A DNA stretch of 64,000 nt from Pelodera strongyloides (GCA_036852015.1 JAANDG010000005.1:186001-250000); one strand, 5' to 3'; positions 31,689-56,590 are shown, counted from the stretch's first letter. The notes: a model not told the origin generated them from the letters alone. Numbers and translations: made by a program.

Positions 31689-34600
31689 TTACTCGCTCTT
31701 TCCCAGCTCCATCATATAAGTGGCTAGCACTTTGATGCCTTCAATATAACATCTGATACGCATCTTCTCGTTTTGTGAATGCGCCATTCCGTCAGAAGCG
31801 TTTGTTGGGAGAAGGATCACTGATTTGCCGGTCAATTCCTAAAGCAAAACTATAGTTCTAACTTCTGAAGATGGATATATATCAAGCTGATGTTAGGGTA
31901 AGGTTTGGTGAAACAAAGTGTTCAGTAAAACGTTGCTTCGTGAAACGGATGTTGGGATGTTTTAAAAGCAAGTACGGTAGTTTTTAAAGTAGAACTTGCC
32001 TGGAAAGTGAGAGTAATTGGAATGCTGCATCCCTCACGAACCCAGTCAGGGTTGACACCATACACTAAAATTAAGGAATAAAAAATTGGAACCTAGGTAT
32101 CATATGAAGTGGAATTAGGAATCCTATTGCAACGAGTGTATTATATCTTTTTTTAATACGTACCACTTTTCATGGCCCTGGCAGCGGCCTGGAAGTTTGT
32201 ATTATGGAAGTCAGCCACCCAGGGAAGGGAGCCGGCACCCACGTGGACCCTGAAAATAACAATCCTCATAGATTCTTCCAAGCAAGTCGTCCAAGTAAAA
32301 ATCAATAATCGATTGCTGAGTTTTCTCATTGATTACGGTATACTATGCTAATTGTTTCTTGCTGATGAGCTTGGATGAGAATCAACTGGTTCTACATTAT
32401 CCAAATGGATTGCTACCTTTAGGTATACACTGGTGACACCTCAAAAAGGGGCGGCGAACCCTAGGCATATCTATGACGCACTGACGTAGAATGCGGGGCG
32501 GCGCGAGTTAAGCATTGTTAAGTTCTCTCTTTTTCACGTAATGATTTTCATCAGGTGCTAACTGTCACAATTGTCGAAGTTTCCTATTGGAGGGTTAGAA
32601 CATCTCGTCACGGCAACCGAGGTACTGTAATTCTCTAAACTCCCTTACTTCATTGTGTTTCCCGATCCTCTCTTCTTCCAGAGGCCTTCAATATAGTCAA
32701 CAACAAGTTTGCTAACTGCTTCCGGGGTCATGTTTGGCACCATGCGGATTGTGAACTTACCTAAACCAATTAATGAATTCAAAGGGATATTGTTCGTGGT
32801 TTGTGAAACGCAGAGCCATAGCGTGCACTGGACAACTGCATGCCCCTGTATTACAGTATAAAATATATTTGAAACAAATCGCTCAAATAATGCACAAATA
32901 TCATGTACTAATTCCGAGGAACAGATGCTTATTACGGTACATTCTATAAATCCCTGGGGCCAATCTCGATGGAACTACATCATTGCTATGCATTGTAGTT
33001 GCCTTCAGGAAAATTTTTTTGTATGGAAAGGTATTTCACTAGAAAGTGACGCATCTTAATTGTTTATAGTTTATATCTATGTTGTGCGTAACTATGTGAT
33101 ACTTACCGGTCACTTTACACGGAATGATTGTCTTATCTCCTGGACCAGAATAGGCACCCTCAACTCCGTGCACGCTAAGGCTGAAATACGGATTTTCATT
33201 AGAAATCAAGAATATGAGTATACTTTTCTGGCACAAATCATCTAATACCCGTAAGTTTTGTGTGTTACATTCTAGCGGTTTGCTCCCTGCGGAAAGTATG
33301 ATAAAGATTGAAAATGGAAAATAGCAAGGTGCATCACCATTACGGTAAGGTAAGAGGTGTCTCACCGCGTACTGTATGCGCTGTGTGTGATCCTTCTTTC
33401 TAACTTTCATTGTCAATCTTGGTGTTCACTTCTTCAGTTTATCTTATTCTTATACGTATGGGTAAGCACCTGGGGAATCTCCATCGTCTCATCAACAGAT
33501 CTTCCTTGGATTCGTTGGGCAGTGAATTAGCGCCTACACTTTTCTGGTGCTCGTCCATCTGGAAATAAAAAATGTTACCCTGAACAATTGTTGAAAATGC
33601 GGCAGTTCACTCATGACCATGTAAGTGTGCGATACTGCTCAACGTTTTTCTTATGCTAGCACCTGCCCGAACTCCATAGATAGTCTGCCTCTACAGTCTA
33701 CGCTACCTTACTATTGATGTACCGTACTGACAGTTCTCCTCGAATAGGCAGGGTAAGAATTCGTAGGGGTTTAATCATGGTAAATCCTTGCGATGAAACT
33801 TACACAGAAGTCAATCAGCTTGTACGTATCGGCTTCTTCTTTAGTTAGCGGGGCGACCAGATCAGAAATTCCTAAAACATCAAATAATTAAGAGACTTTC
33901 AACTCGTAAATTTCACGGTCATAATTTGGACGTAGTCATAACTGATTACGGTAAATGCACGGAATATTCATTAGGCTGCAGGCTAGAGCTCGTGTGTTCC
34001 CGGATATTGGGGCTAGGCGCGCGGTAGTTGTTCTTGCTTCGTTATGCAGACGGGTCTAACAGCGGATTCTTGTTTCAGCCGGAAATAATCCACAATTAGT
34101 TTGTATATGAACGCACCAGGAATAAGGATATTTCCCTTTACATCTGCCAATTGGCTCATCAAGTAGAAGAGATCGTTGAGGGGTTCGTAACTGAAAAAAG
34201 ATAGTTAGTATCGGAGGTATACGAAGGAAACGAGTGAACCCATTTGGTGACGGGCCCAGCGACGGTTCTCTGTCGTGTCGTTTCAGCAATTTTTCCGTTT
34301 TCCTGTGATAATTATTGAGCGAAAAGTATTTCTTAAATTTCTGTGAATAAGTGCCTCCACGACTCTATAGAACAGTCTTTGGCTACGTGACACGAGAAAA
34401 AAAAATCATTCGTCTTGAACTGCTAGCTAATCGACGCTGCAGGCATCCTGTGGGAAAAAGCAACATACCCCAACCCGGATTAACTTTTCCCTGGAATCCG
34501 ACTCTCAGGTCTTATACAATTATACAATACAGGAATCGGATTTATACAATTAAGGAATTAATTGTAAGCATAAAACCTACACACTGCCTCCATAGACTCC

Positions 34601-37600
34601 TGAGTGAAGATCTTGTTGAAGACCAGTTACCTCGACGTGGTACGAACAGATACCACTGGAAAGATAATATTCAATCATGAAACCATCTTGGTAGACGAAT
34701 GCTTAGGTAACACGTCCTTACGAAACTAATGTTCTCCTTTTCCCCTCACTTACACCCCAAGCAGCATTACCATGTGCACATCCTAATTCAAAGACGAACA
34801 CAACAATTAAAGGGATGGGCTCACTACAAAATCACCTTGTTTTTATGCTTTAGTTTGATTGTACAAGGTAAAATTAAACAAAGAGCATAAAAAAAGTTTC
34901 TTGAATTACTCCCTAGGGAAGATATTAGGTAAAAAAGGTGAGTATTGATCGATCTCCCGATAACATGAGTAAACAAGATAAACTAGGGAAGCTAAGAGAT
35001 ATGGCTGAAACACACTGTTTTTCATTGTTTTAAGTAAAATAAACGATGAAAACTACAGTTTATTTTGCTCAAAACAGTGTGTTTCAGCCATATCTCTTAG
35101 CTTCCCTAGTTTATCTTGTTTACTCACGTTATCGGAAGATAGATCAATACTCACCCTTTTTACCTAATATCTTCCCTAGGGAGTAATTCAAAAAAATTTT
35201 TTATGCTCTTTGTTTAATTTTACCTTTGTACAATCAAACTAAAGCATAAAAACAAGGTGATTTTGTAGTGAGCCCGTCCCTTTAATAACTTACCGAAGTC
35301 CGTATGACAGACACGGCTTTTCAGTTCCAAGCCAATATGAATCAGAAATACACGAATATTCGACATTCTTCAGCCAACCATCGGCCTTCTTCCGCTAGAA
35401 AATAGACATTAATAATTAGGCTTAATTCGGACTTAATTAGGCTTAATTAGGACGTAATTAGGACGTAATTAGGCTTCATAAAATGACTTACTAGGCTTCA
35501 TAAGTTTCATTCAAGTCTTAGAAAAACCGGCTGTTGTACCGCTTTAATCATCAACCAAACAAATAATAAATATACAAATGATGTCCCACCTTGAGGAGAT
35601 CTTCCAAGCCTTCTGAGCCACTTTCCTCCATTGCTTCGAAACAAATCTACAAATAAGTAGTCGATCAATATATATAATAAATATATGGTATTTCACAGTT
35701 AATTCACGAGAACGTTGTTTGTGAAAAGAAAACCAACATTTCGACACCACATAAATATTCTGTACGCGAATTTTGCTGGAAAAAAATTTCGCTATGTTTC
35801 TGAACTTTTATACTACGCAAGGCGGAGGGAGCAGCTACTAGATTCTATTCCCGAAAGTTGTCAAGTACAAAGGAAAGTACACTAATCGAATGGAAACATC
35901 TCTCCATTTTTTTTACTCTCCACGATGTCTCCTTTTAAACTCTCTATCTCTCTCTCTCTCTCTCTCCCCCTCTCTCTCCCACTCTCTTACCTTCAGGTTA
36001 ACTGGAAGCTCCTTTCCGTGGGTTTGCAGTTCTTTTAGAGCGTGAATCCACGAAAGCACCGGTCCCTTATCATCAGTGGTACCACGGCCCCACAGCTTAC
36101 CATCTGAAATCATACTACTTATGAAACTTGGGTGGCGCGCGGCGAAACCCTGGCGCGGAAGTGCCGCGCTGCAAAATCTGGCGAAATAAGAGCCACGGCA
36201 CGGCGAAAATTGTGCGCGCAAGATTCCACTATTGCGGACCGCTATTTTCCTCGCCGCCGCACCCGCCCAACCTGCGAACTGCGCACCGTCAAGGTTTGTC
36301 GTTGCAGTTTTCCTAGGTCTGTCCTCTTTGAATACTACATGTTAACCATACTACCTTACTAACGTCATTATTAGCAACTCTATAATGTGGTTGTAGTCAC
36401 AGGATTCCATGGGCCCTGACCTCCTTGATCTTACTCTAGTAATCATACTCGTATTAATATCATCATACTTCTTACTCATTCACTGCTACAAAACTAGAAA
36501 CGGCGCACGTTACCTAACTACATCCTTACGATAGGGAATGCAACTACGGTAAAGACTTGGGGGGCTTGGTGTAGCTACAGTAGTTGCTTCCGTCTTGTTA
36601 CCGTACCTTTCTCAATAACTTCAAATGGTTCGGTGTTCCATCCGTCGTCTTTGTGGGCCGGTTGCACATCTAAATTAATGAATAGTCAAATAGTATATCT
36701 TATTTCAAAGCATTCTATCATGGTGAAATTTTATGTGGTTCAAAACAAAAACCAAAAGAAAGCCGACTCACATTATATAACGGACTTTTCTTCCGTTGAA
36801 CTTAAACTACTAAAAATAATGTTAGTGTTAGTGCTCCCTCGAAAGCAATTATCCATGTTTTACGAAGAAAACCAACTCAAAACTATAGAGCAAAGTATTT
36901 GTGATACGTTGATTAGCTTATTTGTTCGCCTACTGAGCTTTCCACTCGAAAATGTGACTTCCTTACCCAAATGTCCATAGATGAGGAGTGTTTTCTTGTT
37001 GGGATCCGATCCCAATTCTCCCAGAAGACATGGAGGGAGGGGGAGCTTCTTCCCGTCGGGGAGGGTCTGGTCCCCAAGGTCTTCGAACCACAGCTTGGCA
37101 CCGAGAGCCTCCAATTTGGCTCTAGAAGTGCAATGAATATAATCTATTTACAATTTTATTGCTCTCTCTCTTCCCTTTATTTCTCTGTTTCTCTCTCTCT
37201 CGTTCTCTCTCCCCTTTTCTCTCTCTCTCTCCCACCTCTCTCACTCAAACCTGTCTAAGCGTAAGGTTTAACTCACTTCGTCCAATGCACCATCTTCACA
37301 ACTTCGCCTCTCTTTTCTGGTTCTCCAGAAACGGATTGGATGGCGCACGCCTCGCGAAGGATCTGCACATATTCGTCTTTGTGCGAATCGATTGATCTGA
37401 ACTTGTTTGATAATTGGACATCTCAAGATGAAACGTTACGAGATGTACATAGTACATAAGTGCTGCAACCTGAAACTATTTCTGGGTGCGCACCCGAGAA
37501 ATGAGGCGAACCAACGCTTTGCCGCGCTCTCTTTCGGTGAGCTACATGCCAGACAGTCTTCGTGCCAGTTTTCACAGCATAGAATTGTATAAAGGCCGGA

Positions 37601-37796
37601 AGTTTTGGAAATAAGATGTTTTCAGACTGGTGCAGCATAATGTGCTCTCTCCAATCGTTTTTTTTTTTGGATATTTTCTTGGTTCTAGGGTAAGCCACTG
37701 TGATGCTAAGATTAATAACTAAGAAGGGCAATTACAGAGGTTCTCAAAGCTAAAAAAGTTATCGTACTTGTAAACATCGGAGAGATCCACGGTCAT
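31689..37796 (-). CDS. CNDP2: Cytosolic non-specific dipeptidase, M20 metallopeptidase
   Basis: Sixteen exons join in phase: 37768-37796, 37277-37396, 36967-37121, 36607-36669, 35991-36103, 35590-35646, 35294-35394, 34581-34655, 34117-34190, 33804-33871, 33470-33558, 33107-33180, 32649-32760, 32164-32249, 32000-32064 and 31689-31838 (476 residues; human 475). Every metal and catalytic residue of the family is present: H100 and D102 (GHLDVQPA), D133 (TTDDKGP), E167 and E168 (MEESGSEG), D197 (CISDSYW), H230 ([10 protein letters not shown]) and H447 (AHSQNE). The dimerisation domain carries [15 protein letters not shown]. Role: di-metal hydrolysis of dipeptides in the cytosol. Intron 15 is GC-AG (CCAG/GCAAGT). 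Intron 7 is mostly a fold-back element that begins 9 bases inside it. No signal peptide, so CNDP2-like rather than secreted CNDP1. Confidence 0.97.
34807..35285. mobile_element. 479-bp TTAA fold-back element, AGGGA(T/C)GGGCTCAC family
   Basis: TTAAAGGGATGGGCTCACTA at the left, GTGAGCCCGTCCCTTTAA at the right. The arms stay inverse for nearly 220 bases around a central AAACTACAGTTT region, so it is essentially one long hairpin. In the gene's orientation its TTAA begins at +9 of CNDP2 intron 7 (after GTAAGTTA). Confidence 0.92.
35405..35475. repeat. TAATTAGG(C/A)(T/C) tandem repeat
   Basis: Repeated TTAATTAGGCTTAATTAGGACG-like units, five to six copies, in CNDP2 intron 6. It includes TTAGGC words but in a different unit. 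Confidence 0.6.
35940..35990. repeat. (CT)n microsatellite abutting a 5' splice site
   Basis: The tract reaches the donor of CNDP2 exon 5 (GTAAGAGAGTGGGAGAGAG in the gene's sense). Confidence 0.8.
37161..37252. repeat. (CT)n-rich microsatellite
   Basis: Interrupted CTCTCT tract within CNDP2 intron 2. Confidence 0.8.
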
Positions 37797-39074
37797 CACT
37801 GCAGTTTCTTCTGAAAGAAGAGAAATTATGACTTTAGGTAGTTTCAAGTTACATTTGATAAAGAGCGGTACAACATAGTTAATACTATAATGAATTAAAT
37901 GGACTAGACGGAATTGGTTATTTTCATTTTTCACTTCATTACTCAACAATTAATTAGAAAAGAATTTGCTATGCAGAGTTATTCATCTAACTGATTGATT
38001 TCACAACGCTCAATGCAGGAATAAATCAAACATAAAGACTGAATTGCTGTATTATTCTAGAACCAATTAAAGTATGGGACCACGCGAGCCAGGTCTATCA
38101 GAGTCAAAGTCTTATTTTGTTCTGATAACAGTCTACTAAATAGAACGTAATACGATAAGAAATTCAGCTTTTCGCCGAAACCACATGTGCTGAGTTGGTG
38201 GAAAAACACATATACACAACAAAAATAGAAGACGCATAAAGTTGAAAAAGTAAAGACTAAAAACTAATATCTAATGAACTACTAAAAAATCGAACAATTC
38301 AGATATCTATGTCTATGTGCAAAAAAATTGTGTGTTGCAGAGCTAAACGCCCTTTCAATATATGGAAACAAAATAAGGAAATTAGCATATCTACGCAATT
38401 TTAAAATTTCAATGCTGTGAATTAGCATACATAACTCGCCTGTGGTTGGATAAATTTTACTCAAGTTGTTGGAAATATATATACTGTAAGTTGTCCAATA
38501 AACAGAAATTATAAATAAAATTATGTGTTGATAATTCTTGACACACAAAGAAGAAGTGCACAAAAGAAAATTATACAAAACACATTGTAAAAACGGTCTC
38601 TACCCATAGACATACACCATACATAGACCTACGCTACCGACCATATATGAGTTTTATTATTTAATTAAAATTTATAAAAACACAGAGGATGCAGATCACA
38701 AAATCGTATGATGAAGGAAAACAATACAATTAATTGGTACATCATAAGAAATTAGAAAAATTAGATAAATATATGAAGGATTTGTTGGCTAAAGTGACTG
38801 TGTGGTGTTGTTTGTCCACCTATTTTCCTGTAGTATGTTTGTAGTATGTAGTTTAATGTTATCTTGTGCCCTAGTTGTTCACAGCGTGAGCTACGCTTTA
38901 AAAAGAAAATAACTGGGAAAGATAGAATAATATGAAAAAAGGAATAAATAAGCTTGCTTCTCACCTGGAACTTGCTTCAGTAATTTATTTATATACTTAC
39001 AATTAGTGATAGCTTATGCTTGCGTAAATCATTTTATACACAGTAAGTTCATAGGAAAGCTGCCAAAAACAATT

Positions 39075-39173
<99 letters not shown>

Positions 39174-39352
39174 TATCTATATATATATAATAATATATAT
39201 ATATATACGCATATTTATACGCATATTTATAATAAGCTTTCTTATATTTCTTATAATTCGTATGACGTATGACTGAATTAATATTTCCGCAAAAAAAAAA
39301 CAGAAAACACGTTTTTATTATCAAAAAAAATGGATAGAATATTATTGTGTTT
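37797..39352. other. Spacer between CNDP2 start and TRPC end; (AT)n tract
   Basis: Holds the CNDP2 promoter (acceptor TTCTTTCAG near 37813 implies a 5' UTR intron), an (AT)n run at 39081-39208 and, at 39314-39319, the AATAAA for TRPC on the minus strand. No other gene seen. Confidence 0.5.
39081..39208. repeat. (AT)n microsatellite
   Basis: Near-pure TA dinucleotides for about 90 bases, then interrupted. Open frames reading YIYIYI here are artefacts. Confidence 0.95.
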
Positions 39353-50521
<11,169 letters not shown>

Positions 50522-51145
50522 GGCTACCTCAAACTCAAACTCAAATGATGTTACAAACTACATTTCCCGTTTTCCTATGTGAAAATACTTTTCCTGCTTT
50601 CGGCTACGTTGTTTTAATAAAGGAATTGAAGTCCAGCAGGGCATATTACACCAACAATTTTGTGAATTTTCTCGAGATCATTGTTTATAAGCAAAAAATA
50701 AACTCAAACTTTCGAAAGCGAACTTACAAACTCCGGGATCTTAAACCTGCTGAGATTCTCCTTATTAAGTGTGATTGGTTTTATAACACGTTTGAGTGCT
50801 GAAAATTATTATCTCTCTTTATCGAAAATAAATAAATTATCCTTATTTGCTGTACAGATATAATAGTGCTTTAAGTAAAAAAACGCAGAAATTACCCATT
50901 TTTATTTGAGCCAAGTTAAGAATAGAAAATTGTGAGAAAGTGGCCAATAATTGTGTTATAACTAACAGTGTAAGATTAGCATATTGATGATCTTAAATTC
51001 AATGTTTTAGCAAAATGAGCTTCCTCCTAGGAAACCTAAAAAACGCTGAAATAGAGCACGATAATGGAAGCTTACAATTAGCGAAATCGACTTTACTTCC
51101 CGAATGAAAAGTCGTCGGGCACGTTCGCACAATCTCCTAGGCCAC

Positions 51146-51169
51146 GCCTTAGGCTTAGGCTTAGGCTTA
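51146..51169. repeat. Interstitial TTAGGC tract, best copy
   Basis: GCC followed by more than three TTAGGC units. It creates a false PKPKPK reading frame on the minus strand. Confidence 0.65.
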
Positions 51170-51267
51170 CCCACAGGTTTCTTCGTAGGACTTCGAGGCA
51201 AATTCTAAGGTACACCTTAGCGGACGTAAGAAAACAACACTGTTTACATTAATTTTAACGGTCAAAA

Positions 51268-51450
51268 AGCCATAGATCCAAATAGGCTTTTGAAACGAAT
51301 GCTGGATGCTGTATTCCCATGTAGCAGCCCATGAAAATGACTGCACGATACTGCACGGGTTTTTAGTCTAATTACATTCAGTTGCATAGAACATATGGGA
51401 ATGCACTTTTTAAATATGCATCTCGAAAAACGGCCGTTATATCGCTTTAA
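51268..51450. mobile_element. TTAA MITE, AAAGCGATATAAC family
   Basis: GGCTTTTGAAACGAATGC at the left; CGAAAAACGGCCGTTATATC then GCTTTAA at the right. The left TTAA is lost. Confidence 0.6.
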
Positions 51451-51821
51451 AGTTTTAAAAGTCAAGTCCCTGCAATCTCAAACGATAAAAGGGCAGCCTG
51501 ATTGCAGCACTTCTCACCGGATGAGATTAAAGTGACAAGCTGACGAGGGAGGGGACACTCAAGTTTAAAGAGGAATGGCACATGGTTTTGAATACTAAAT
51601 TCCCATGTATTTCGGCACATAATGGAACACAGAAACTTAAATTGTAACGCAACCTTTTGATTTATAATTCATAAGTTATTTAGCTTAGATGGAAGCGGTT
51701 GAGGCACGTTTACCAACATGCCTCAGGAGGAGACTATACAGGAAAACGACATAATCACATAATTTGCGAAACCGAAGGAAAACCGCCGTTGGCCCGTCAC
51801 AAAACGGTTTTTTTACCATTT

Positions 51822-51920
51822 GGCGACTGGTTCTTGACTGGTTCATTTGGTGACAAGTTGATGACGGTCACGAAAGAAAAAAATTACCGTCACCAGTGGT
51901 TCACCCACTTGCTATGAATA
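51822..51920. repeat. Dispersed CACCAAATG repeat, copy B
   Basis: CCATTTGGCGACTGGTTCTT, ATTTGGTGACAAGTTGATGA and CACCAGTGGTTCACCCA, ending GCTATGAATAG. Related to 43229 and 56440. Confidence 0.5.
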
Positions 51921-53085
51921 GAAGTGAAACTAAGTGTCCGCTTTGTTCACGAAACGTTTCTGATAAGAAAAATAAATCATGCAGGGCATTAATCTATATT
52001 TACAATCTGTATTTACAAGCTAAGCCAGTAAAGTATGAACGCCTTAGAATTAAAGACCTTTAGTCTTTAGAAAATAAAAGCTGAGGGGCACTAAATCAAA
52101 AGATCAAACTTTATTGAATTGACGTGTCGAATATTGAAATTGTCCATGTTGAGCTGTGACATACTCCGGGGTCGTTGGATCTTCGATAGTGCATAATTTA
52201 TCGGTGTTTGGTGCTTATCGATTATTTTGTTTTCTTTGTGACTCATGGCATGTCTGGATTTCTATATTGTATCTTGCGAGCGCCACCTCATTGGGAATTG
52301 AAGTATTATTCCAAAACAGTTTGTCTTTGCAATTTCGCCCCATTCTGGGAATAATTTCCCATTACTGGGAATTATTTCCCATTACTGAGAATCATCTGAA
52401 TGAGTGCGAAGCAGCGACTTTAGTCTATTGTTTTTTACAATAAACTTGAAAGCCCTACAAACTGTGCGATTTTAATCCTACATCATCCGCGTTAATTTTC
52501 CGTACCGTAGTCCGTACGGTGTAACTGTAACTTGCGCATCACCTGCATAACATCAGCAATTGAATCGCACAGTAAAACAATGTCGAATACCGCATAATGA
52601 AAAGACTTTACATAGGCAGAGGCTTGTGCGCTTGCACATTGTGCCGAAGTAATAACAAAATGTGAATCGGTCGGTCGCGCCTCCGGAACGTACACTGAGT
52701 CACCACCAAACAGTCATACGCCGCAGAGGGGCATATGTAAGCAGAAAGGAGGAAATCAAACACTTTTTCGTCATGCATTTACGATTATTGATTGATTTGT
52801 TTGGCGATATGAGGTAATATGGACTCTTGCAAAATACTAGTAAGCCGCATACGAGGAGCTTTAAATACGGTGTAGCAGAGGCTAGAAATATAGCTGTACC
52901 CTTGAGTATTGCTGCAGGAGTATGGAGTATTTTAGTGAGATACCAGACAGGGGTATAGTTTTTTACGGAAATACGTTTTGTGTAGCTCTAACAGAAAAGT
53001 AAGTAGGGGTGGAAAGTGAAAAAATGGGTTAGATAAAACCCAAACTACAGTAGCGCACTTGCGCCAACAAAGGACAAAGGAAAGG

Positions 53086-53138
53086 TACAATCCCTTTCTC
53101 ATTACATACAGTAATGAGAAAGGGATTGTACTTTACCT
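53086..53138. repeat. Hairpin AATCCCTTTCTCATTAC
   Basis: GGTACAATCCCTTTCTCATT and AATGAGAAAGGGATTGTAC form a ~20-bp stem with a short ACATACAGT loop. Confidence 0.7.
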
Positions 53139-53861
53139 ATGTAGTAGTTGTAAATCACTAAATCATCGGTGTATATATAGGGTAAAGCTAGAATACCATT
53201 GGTATGGTATCGTCTGATTTGGTACCGTTCATGATATCCATACCGTAGGTGTGATCAGACAAATATGGGTGGAACTGTCAGTGTGAAGAGTGCGCATGCC
53301 AAATGCCCAAAGAAGGCGTATTAGCTAGCAGGCGATCGTTCGAGCAAACAATGAAACATTTGCCTTAGTGTCGGACGCCTATAAACACCACACACACATC
53401 TTTGCCCCGACGCCGCGCTATCGCTGCGCCTTAAGCCGGCTGATCCGCTGATGACTAGCGCATACTTGGCACGCTTACACTAAAACTACGAAAAGGAGAT
53501 CGATAAGTTCTTAGTGTTTGGGGTTTTCTGGAAAGAAATTGTAAGGAAAGGATTCATGGTTCTTCTTGTGTAGAGTACATACTACCCATATCAAGAATAC
53601 ATTACAGAATGAGAGAAGCAAACTAAGATAAAAGATAAAAGTAAACTCGAACTCAGCTTTGACACTCTGCATGAGGGCCTGGTTGGGAGGAAAGAGCACA
53701 AAAACACACCAAGGAACGGTCGTAAATATCTCAAAGAACGATTACACCCTTGATTACAAAATTCTGAATTAGTGAGCAATATGGTAGCCGTGAGTGGTAG
53801 TTTGTCAATAGCTGCATGATTAACTTTACCGTGAGCATCTAGTTATGGCTTCGCCCTACTC

Positions 53862-54048
53862 CTAAAGCGAAATACCGGCCGGTTTTTGAAACTCATCTCA
53901 TCGAGTACAACAGCATTCTTATGCTGTTTATGCAAATGTGCATAAATTAGAATAAAAAATAGAGCTAAATTCGAACATATTAGCATAACTACGTAGAAAT
54001 TCAGTTGTCCACGATGCGGTTCAAAAACCGGCCAGTGTTTCGCCTTTA
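53862..54048. mobile_element. TTAA MITE, AAAGCGAAAT family
   Basis: CTAAAGCGAAATACCGGCCG at the left; CAAAAACCGGCCAGTGTTTC at the right. The interior has TTATGCAAATG. Confidence 0.75.
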
Positions 54049-54140
54049 TTATATAGTTTTCTTCTTTTAATGATGCGTTTGTTAGTCTCGAGATTAAATA
54101 GCAAATGACAAAATATCGTATCTTTGCACACCTACAAACG

Positions 54141-54309
54141 TTAAAGGGGTATAACATCTGGGTTTTGTAAAGTATGCTGGACGATATATTCCCATGTCGT
54201 GTATGCAAAAACTGCACGATTTTTAGTCTAATCCTATTGATTTGCATACAATGTATAATAATGCAGTTTTTCAATACACGTTTCAAAAAACGGCCGTTGA
54301 TTGCTTTAA
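54141..54309. mobile_element. TTAA MITE, AAAGGGGTATAACA family
   Basis: TTAAAGGGGTATAACATCTG and GTTTTGTAAAG at the left; CAAAAAACGGCCGTTGATTG and CTTTAA at the right. Confidence 0.65.
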
Positions 54310-55844
54310 TTTTTAATATGCGCTTGTGTTGGATGTATGCTGCAGTTAACTATAAGGTCTCTCATAATCTATGGAAGACTTACTGCGTCATGTATGCAAA
54401 ACAGCATAGAACGATACGAGGTAAGGTGTAAGTCCAATCTTCCACATGGTTCGCCCTTTTTTGCCCAGTATTTCAAACGTTCAAAGTATGTTTGCGTTTC
54501 GGGTTGAATCAAGGCTTGTGTGTGTGGGTATATGGCTGGCTTCTTATGGCCGGATTAACGTCCTAAATGGTCGCCCGGCTCGCAGCACTGGCAAATAGTC
54601 GTAAACGCATGGTAATGCCCCGTACACACACACGCATACTAGTATAAACATGATAGTTGTGGGGTTGAGCAGGATGATATGAGCGTGTTTGTTATAGTTA
54701 CATATACAGATAAACCTAAAATGAAATAATCAATAATTCCAACGATTAGATAAGTAAACCCGTGTTAAAGGGCTTGAGTAATGTTAACGAGCAGGCAAAT
54801 ACTATTTGTTCTAGACTGCAGAACCTTTTTTGAAGCAATGTAAATATTTTAAACCGGAAATGAGAAGAAAGAATACGGCAGGCGGGCACCTTTTCAAAAG
54901 GGTTTGCCACCTGCATTCCAATAAGTTTTATGCAAATTGACATATTTAACCTAAAATCGCGCAGAATCGCGCTGTTACTACACAACAGACACGGGACGGG
55001 AATGTAGCGCCCTAGCGTACGTTCCAAAAACCGTCTGTCCTATCGCTTTAAGCATGCTGTATTAAGTTAGCAAGTTAACTGGAGATATTGTCTCTGAAGA
55101 AATTGGGGAGAAAGAACAATATACGACGGGACTGTTATTCGGCGAATGATTGGGACATCTTCTCTATAGTTATTAGCAGCCTAGAAAACGATTGGGGAAG
55201 ATTGGCAAAGCAATTATCGCTTAAAGTTAAAGTTAAAATTAAAATTATTAAGTTATTATTGACTAAGAGCGTATTAGATAGTTGTAGGACCCGGTCGGCA
55301 AGCTCAAGTAATCAATGGAGCGCTAGGTTAACTAGGTTAGAGGATAATTTAAACATTCAGTTATCTAGCATAAATTGATCTCACCTTATACAGTACAGAC
55401 CACAAATTGAAAACTAACCATGGAATTATGAGTGATTTACAACGTGTCCTTGAAACCGTTTTTGTTAGTTTTTTGTCTGATTTTATGATAAAGCGTCTAT
55501 ACTGAATAAGAAGTGTTTAGAGATAAGGATCGATTTTTATCGAGACGCTAGACTTACCGGCTGTGACTCTTCCTGATGGTTTGTACGCCTAAAAATAGAA
55601 AGATAAAGCTGTTAAATTAGAAACTTGACATGTTTTCTAGAAATAAATTATGTATTTGTAGTTTATATACGCGCGTAGCTGGTATGACAAAATAAGAAAA
55701 TGAGAGCTGTATTTGCGCCAGAACTGTGTCATATCTGTGATAGTTGTGTCAGAGGTATAAATAAATAGATAAATAAATAGATAAAACAAGATAATCGATA
55801 GCGCTTCTTTATGATTCAAGGGCTTCAAAGCGTATAACTTGCTT

Positions 55845-55905
55845 CCCAGAAGTCCTCAGCATTAGGCGACGAGTTCCAGATGACAAATTGCTACGGGTCG
55901 TCCAG
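55845..55905. repeat. Dispersed repeat containing ATTAGGCGACGAGTTCC
   Basis: GTCCTCAGCATTAGGCGACG and AGTTCCAGATGACAAATTGC match the reverse complement of 63850-63905 almost base for base. A weaker relative is at 61280-61315. Confidence 0.65.
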
Positions 55906-55940
55906 ATTACCTGCCGGGTGGTGTTTTCAATGTTGTCACA

Positions 55941-56022
55941 GGTGCCATATCGGTGCCATATCTGTGCCATATCTGCGCCATATCTGTACCATGTCTATGC
56001 CATATCTGCTGTACTTGTGCAA
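55941..56022. repeat. 11-12-bp minisatellite (TGCCATATCTG)n
   Basis: About seven units of (G/A)(T/C)GCCATATC(T/G)G in tandem. Confidence 0.75.
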
Positions 56023-56439
56023 AGATTCCACCATATCTTCTCGCGGAATTAGACCCCAACACTAATACATGGATACACACAAAAATATTACCTAGTTGTC
56101 TCAAAAGTGCAAATGACAGAAAAATTCTTTATTTTGACCGCTACAGATTATACATAAAAAACTCAAAGGCACCTGCAAATAAAGAAATCATATACTAAAA
56201 ATTTTCGACTAAATTAACAATGAATAGCTAACTATCAACATATGGTACCTTACGTATAATGTACACGATATACATGAAAATGTTCTGCATGACGATGCAT
56301 ACAATCATTAGACAATAATAACTAAAAAAAATAATACTTGCATTCAAAGACTATTTTTTTCGAGGTTCATGACCGGTGCACATTATTTACCAAGGTGAAA
56401 AAAATTGACATTGCTGAAAAAAATTTGAAAAACCAATTG

Positions 56440-56590
56440 GTGACTGGTTCGTGACCATTTGTTGGTGATCATCTGATGACGGTTTTCGATGAAACTTGGG
56501 CTCGAGTTGGCCACGAATTGCTCACCAAGTGGCCCACAAAAAAAAGAGTGAACTGGCACCAAATGGGTTCACCTATTTTCTATGTTATTG
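56440..56590. repeat. Dispersed CACCAAATGGGTTCACC repeat, copy C
   Basis: GGTGACTGGTTCGTGACCAT, then ATCTGATGACGG, ending CACCAAATGGGTTCACCTAT and TTTCTATG. Same words and order as at 51822. Confidence 0.55.

Noticed and set aside
53511..53699. 62-codon frame with one hydrophobic segment (minus)
   Set aside because: No ATG in a good context, no splice partners, no family resemblance.
55088..55378. 96-codon plus-strand frame
   Set aside because: Low-complexity KVKVKIKIIK run from an AAAGTTAAAGTT repeat; no other support.
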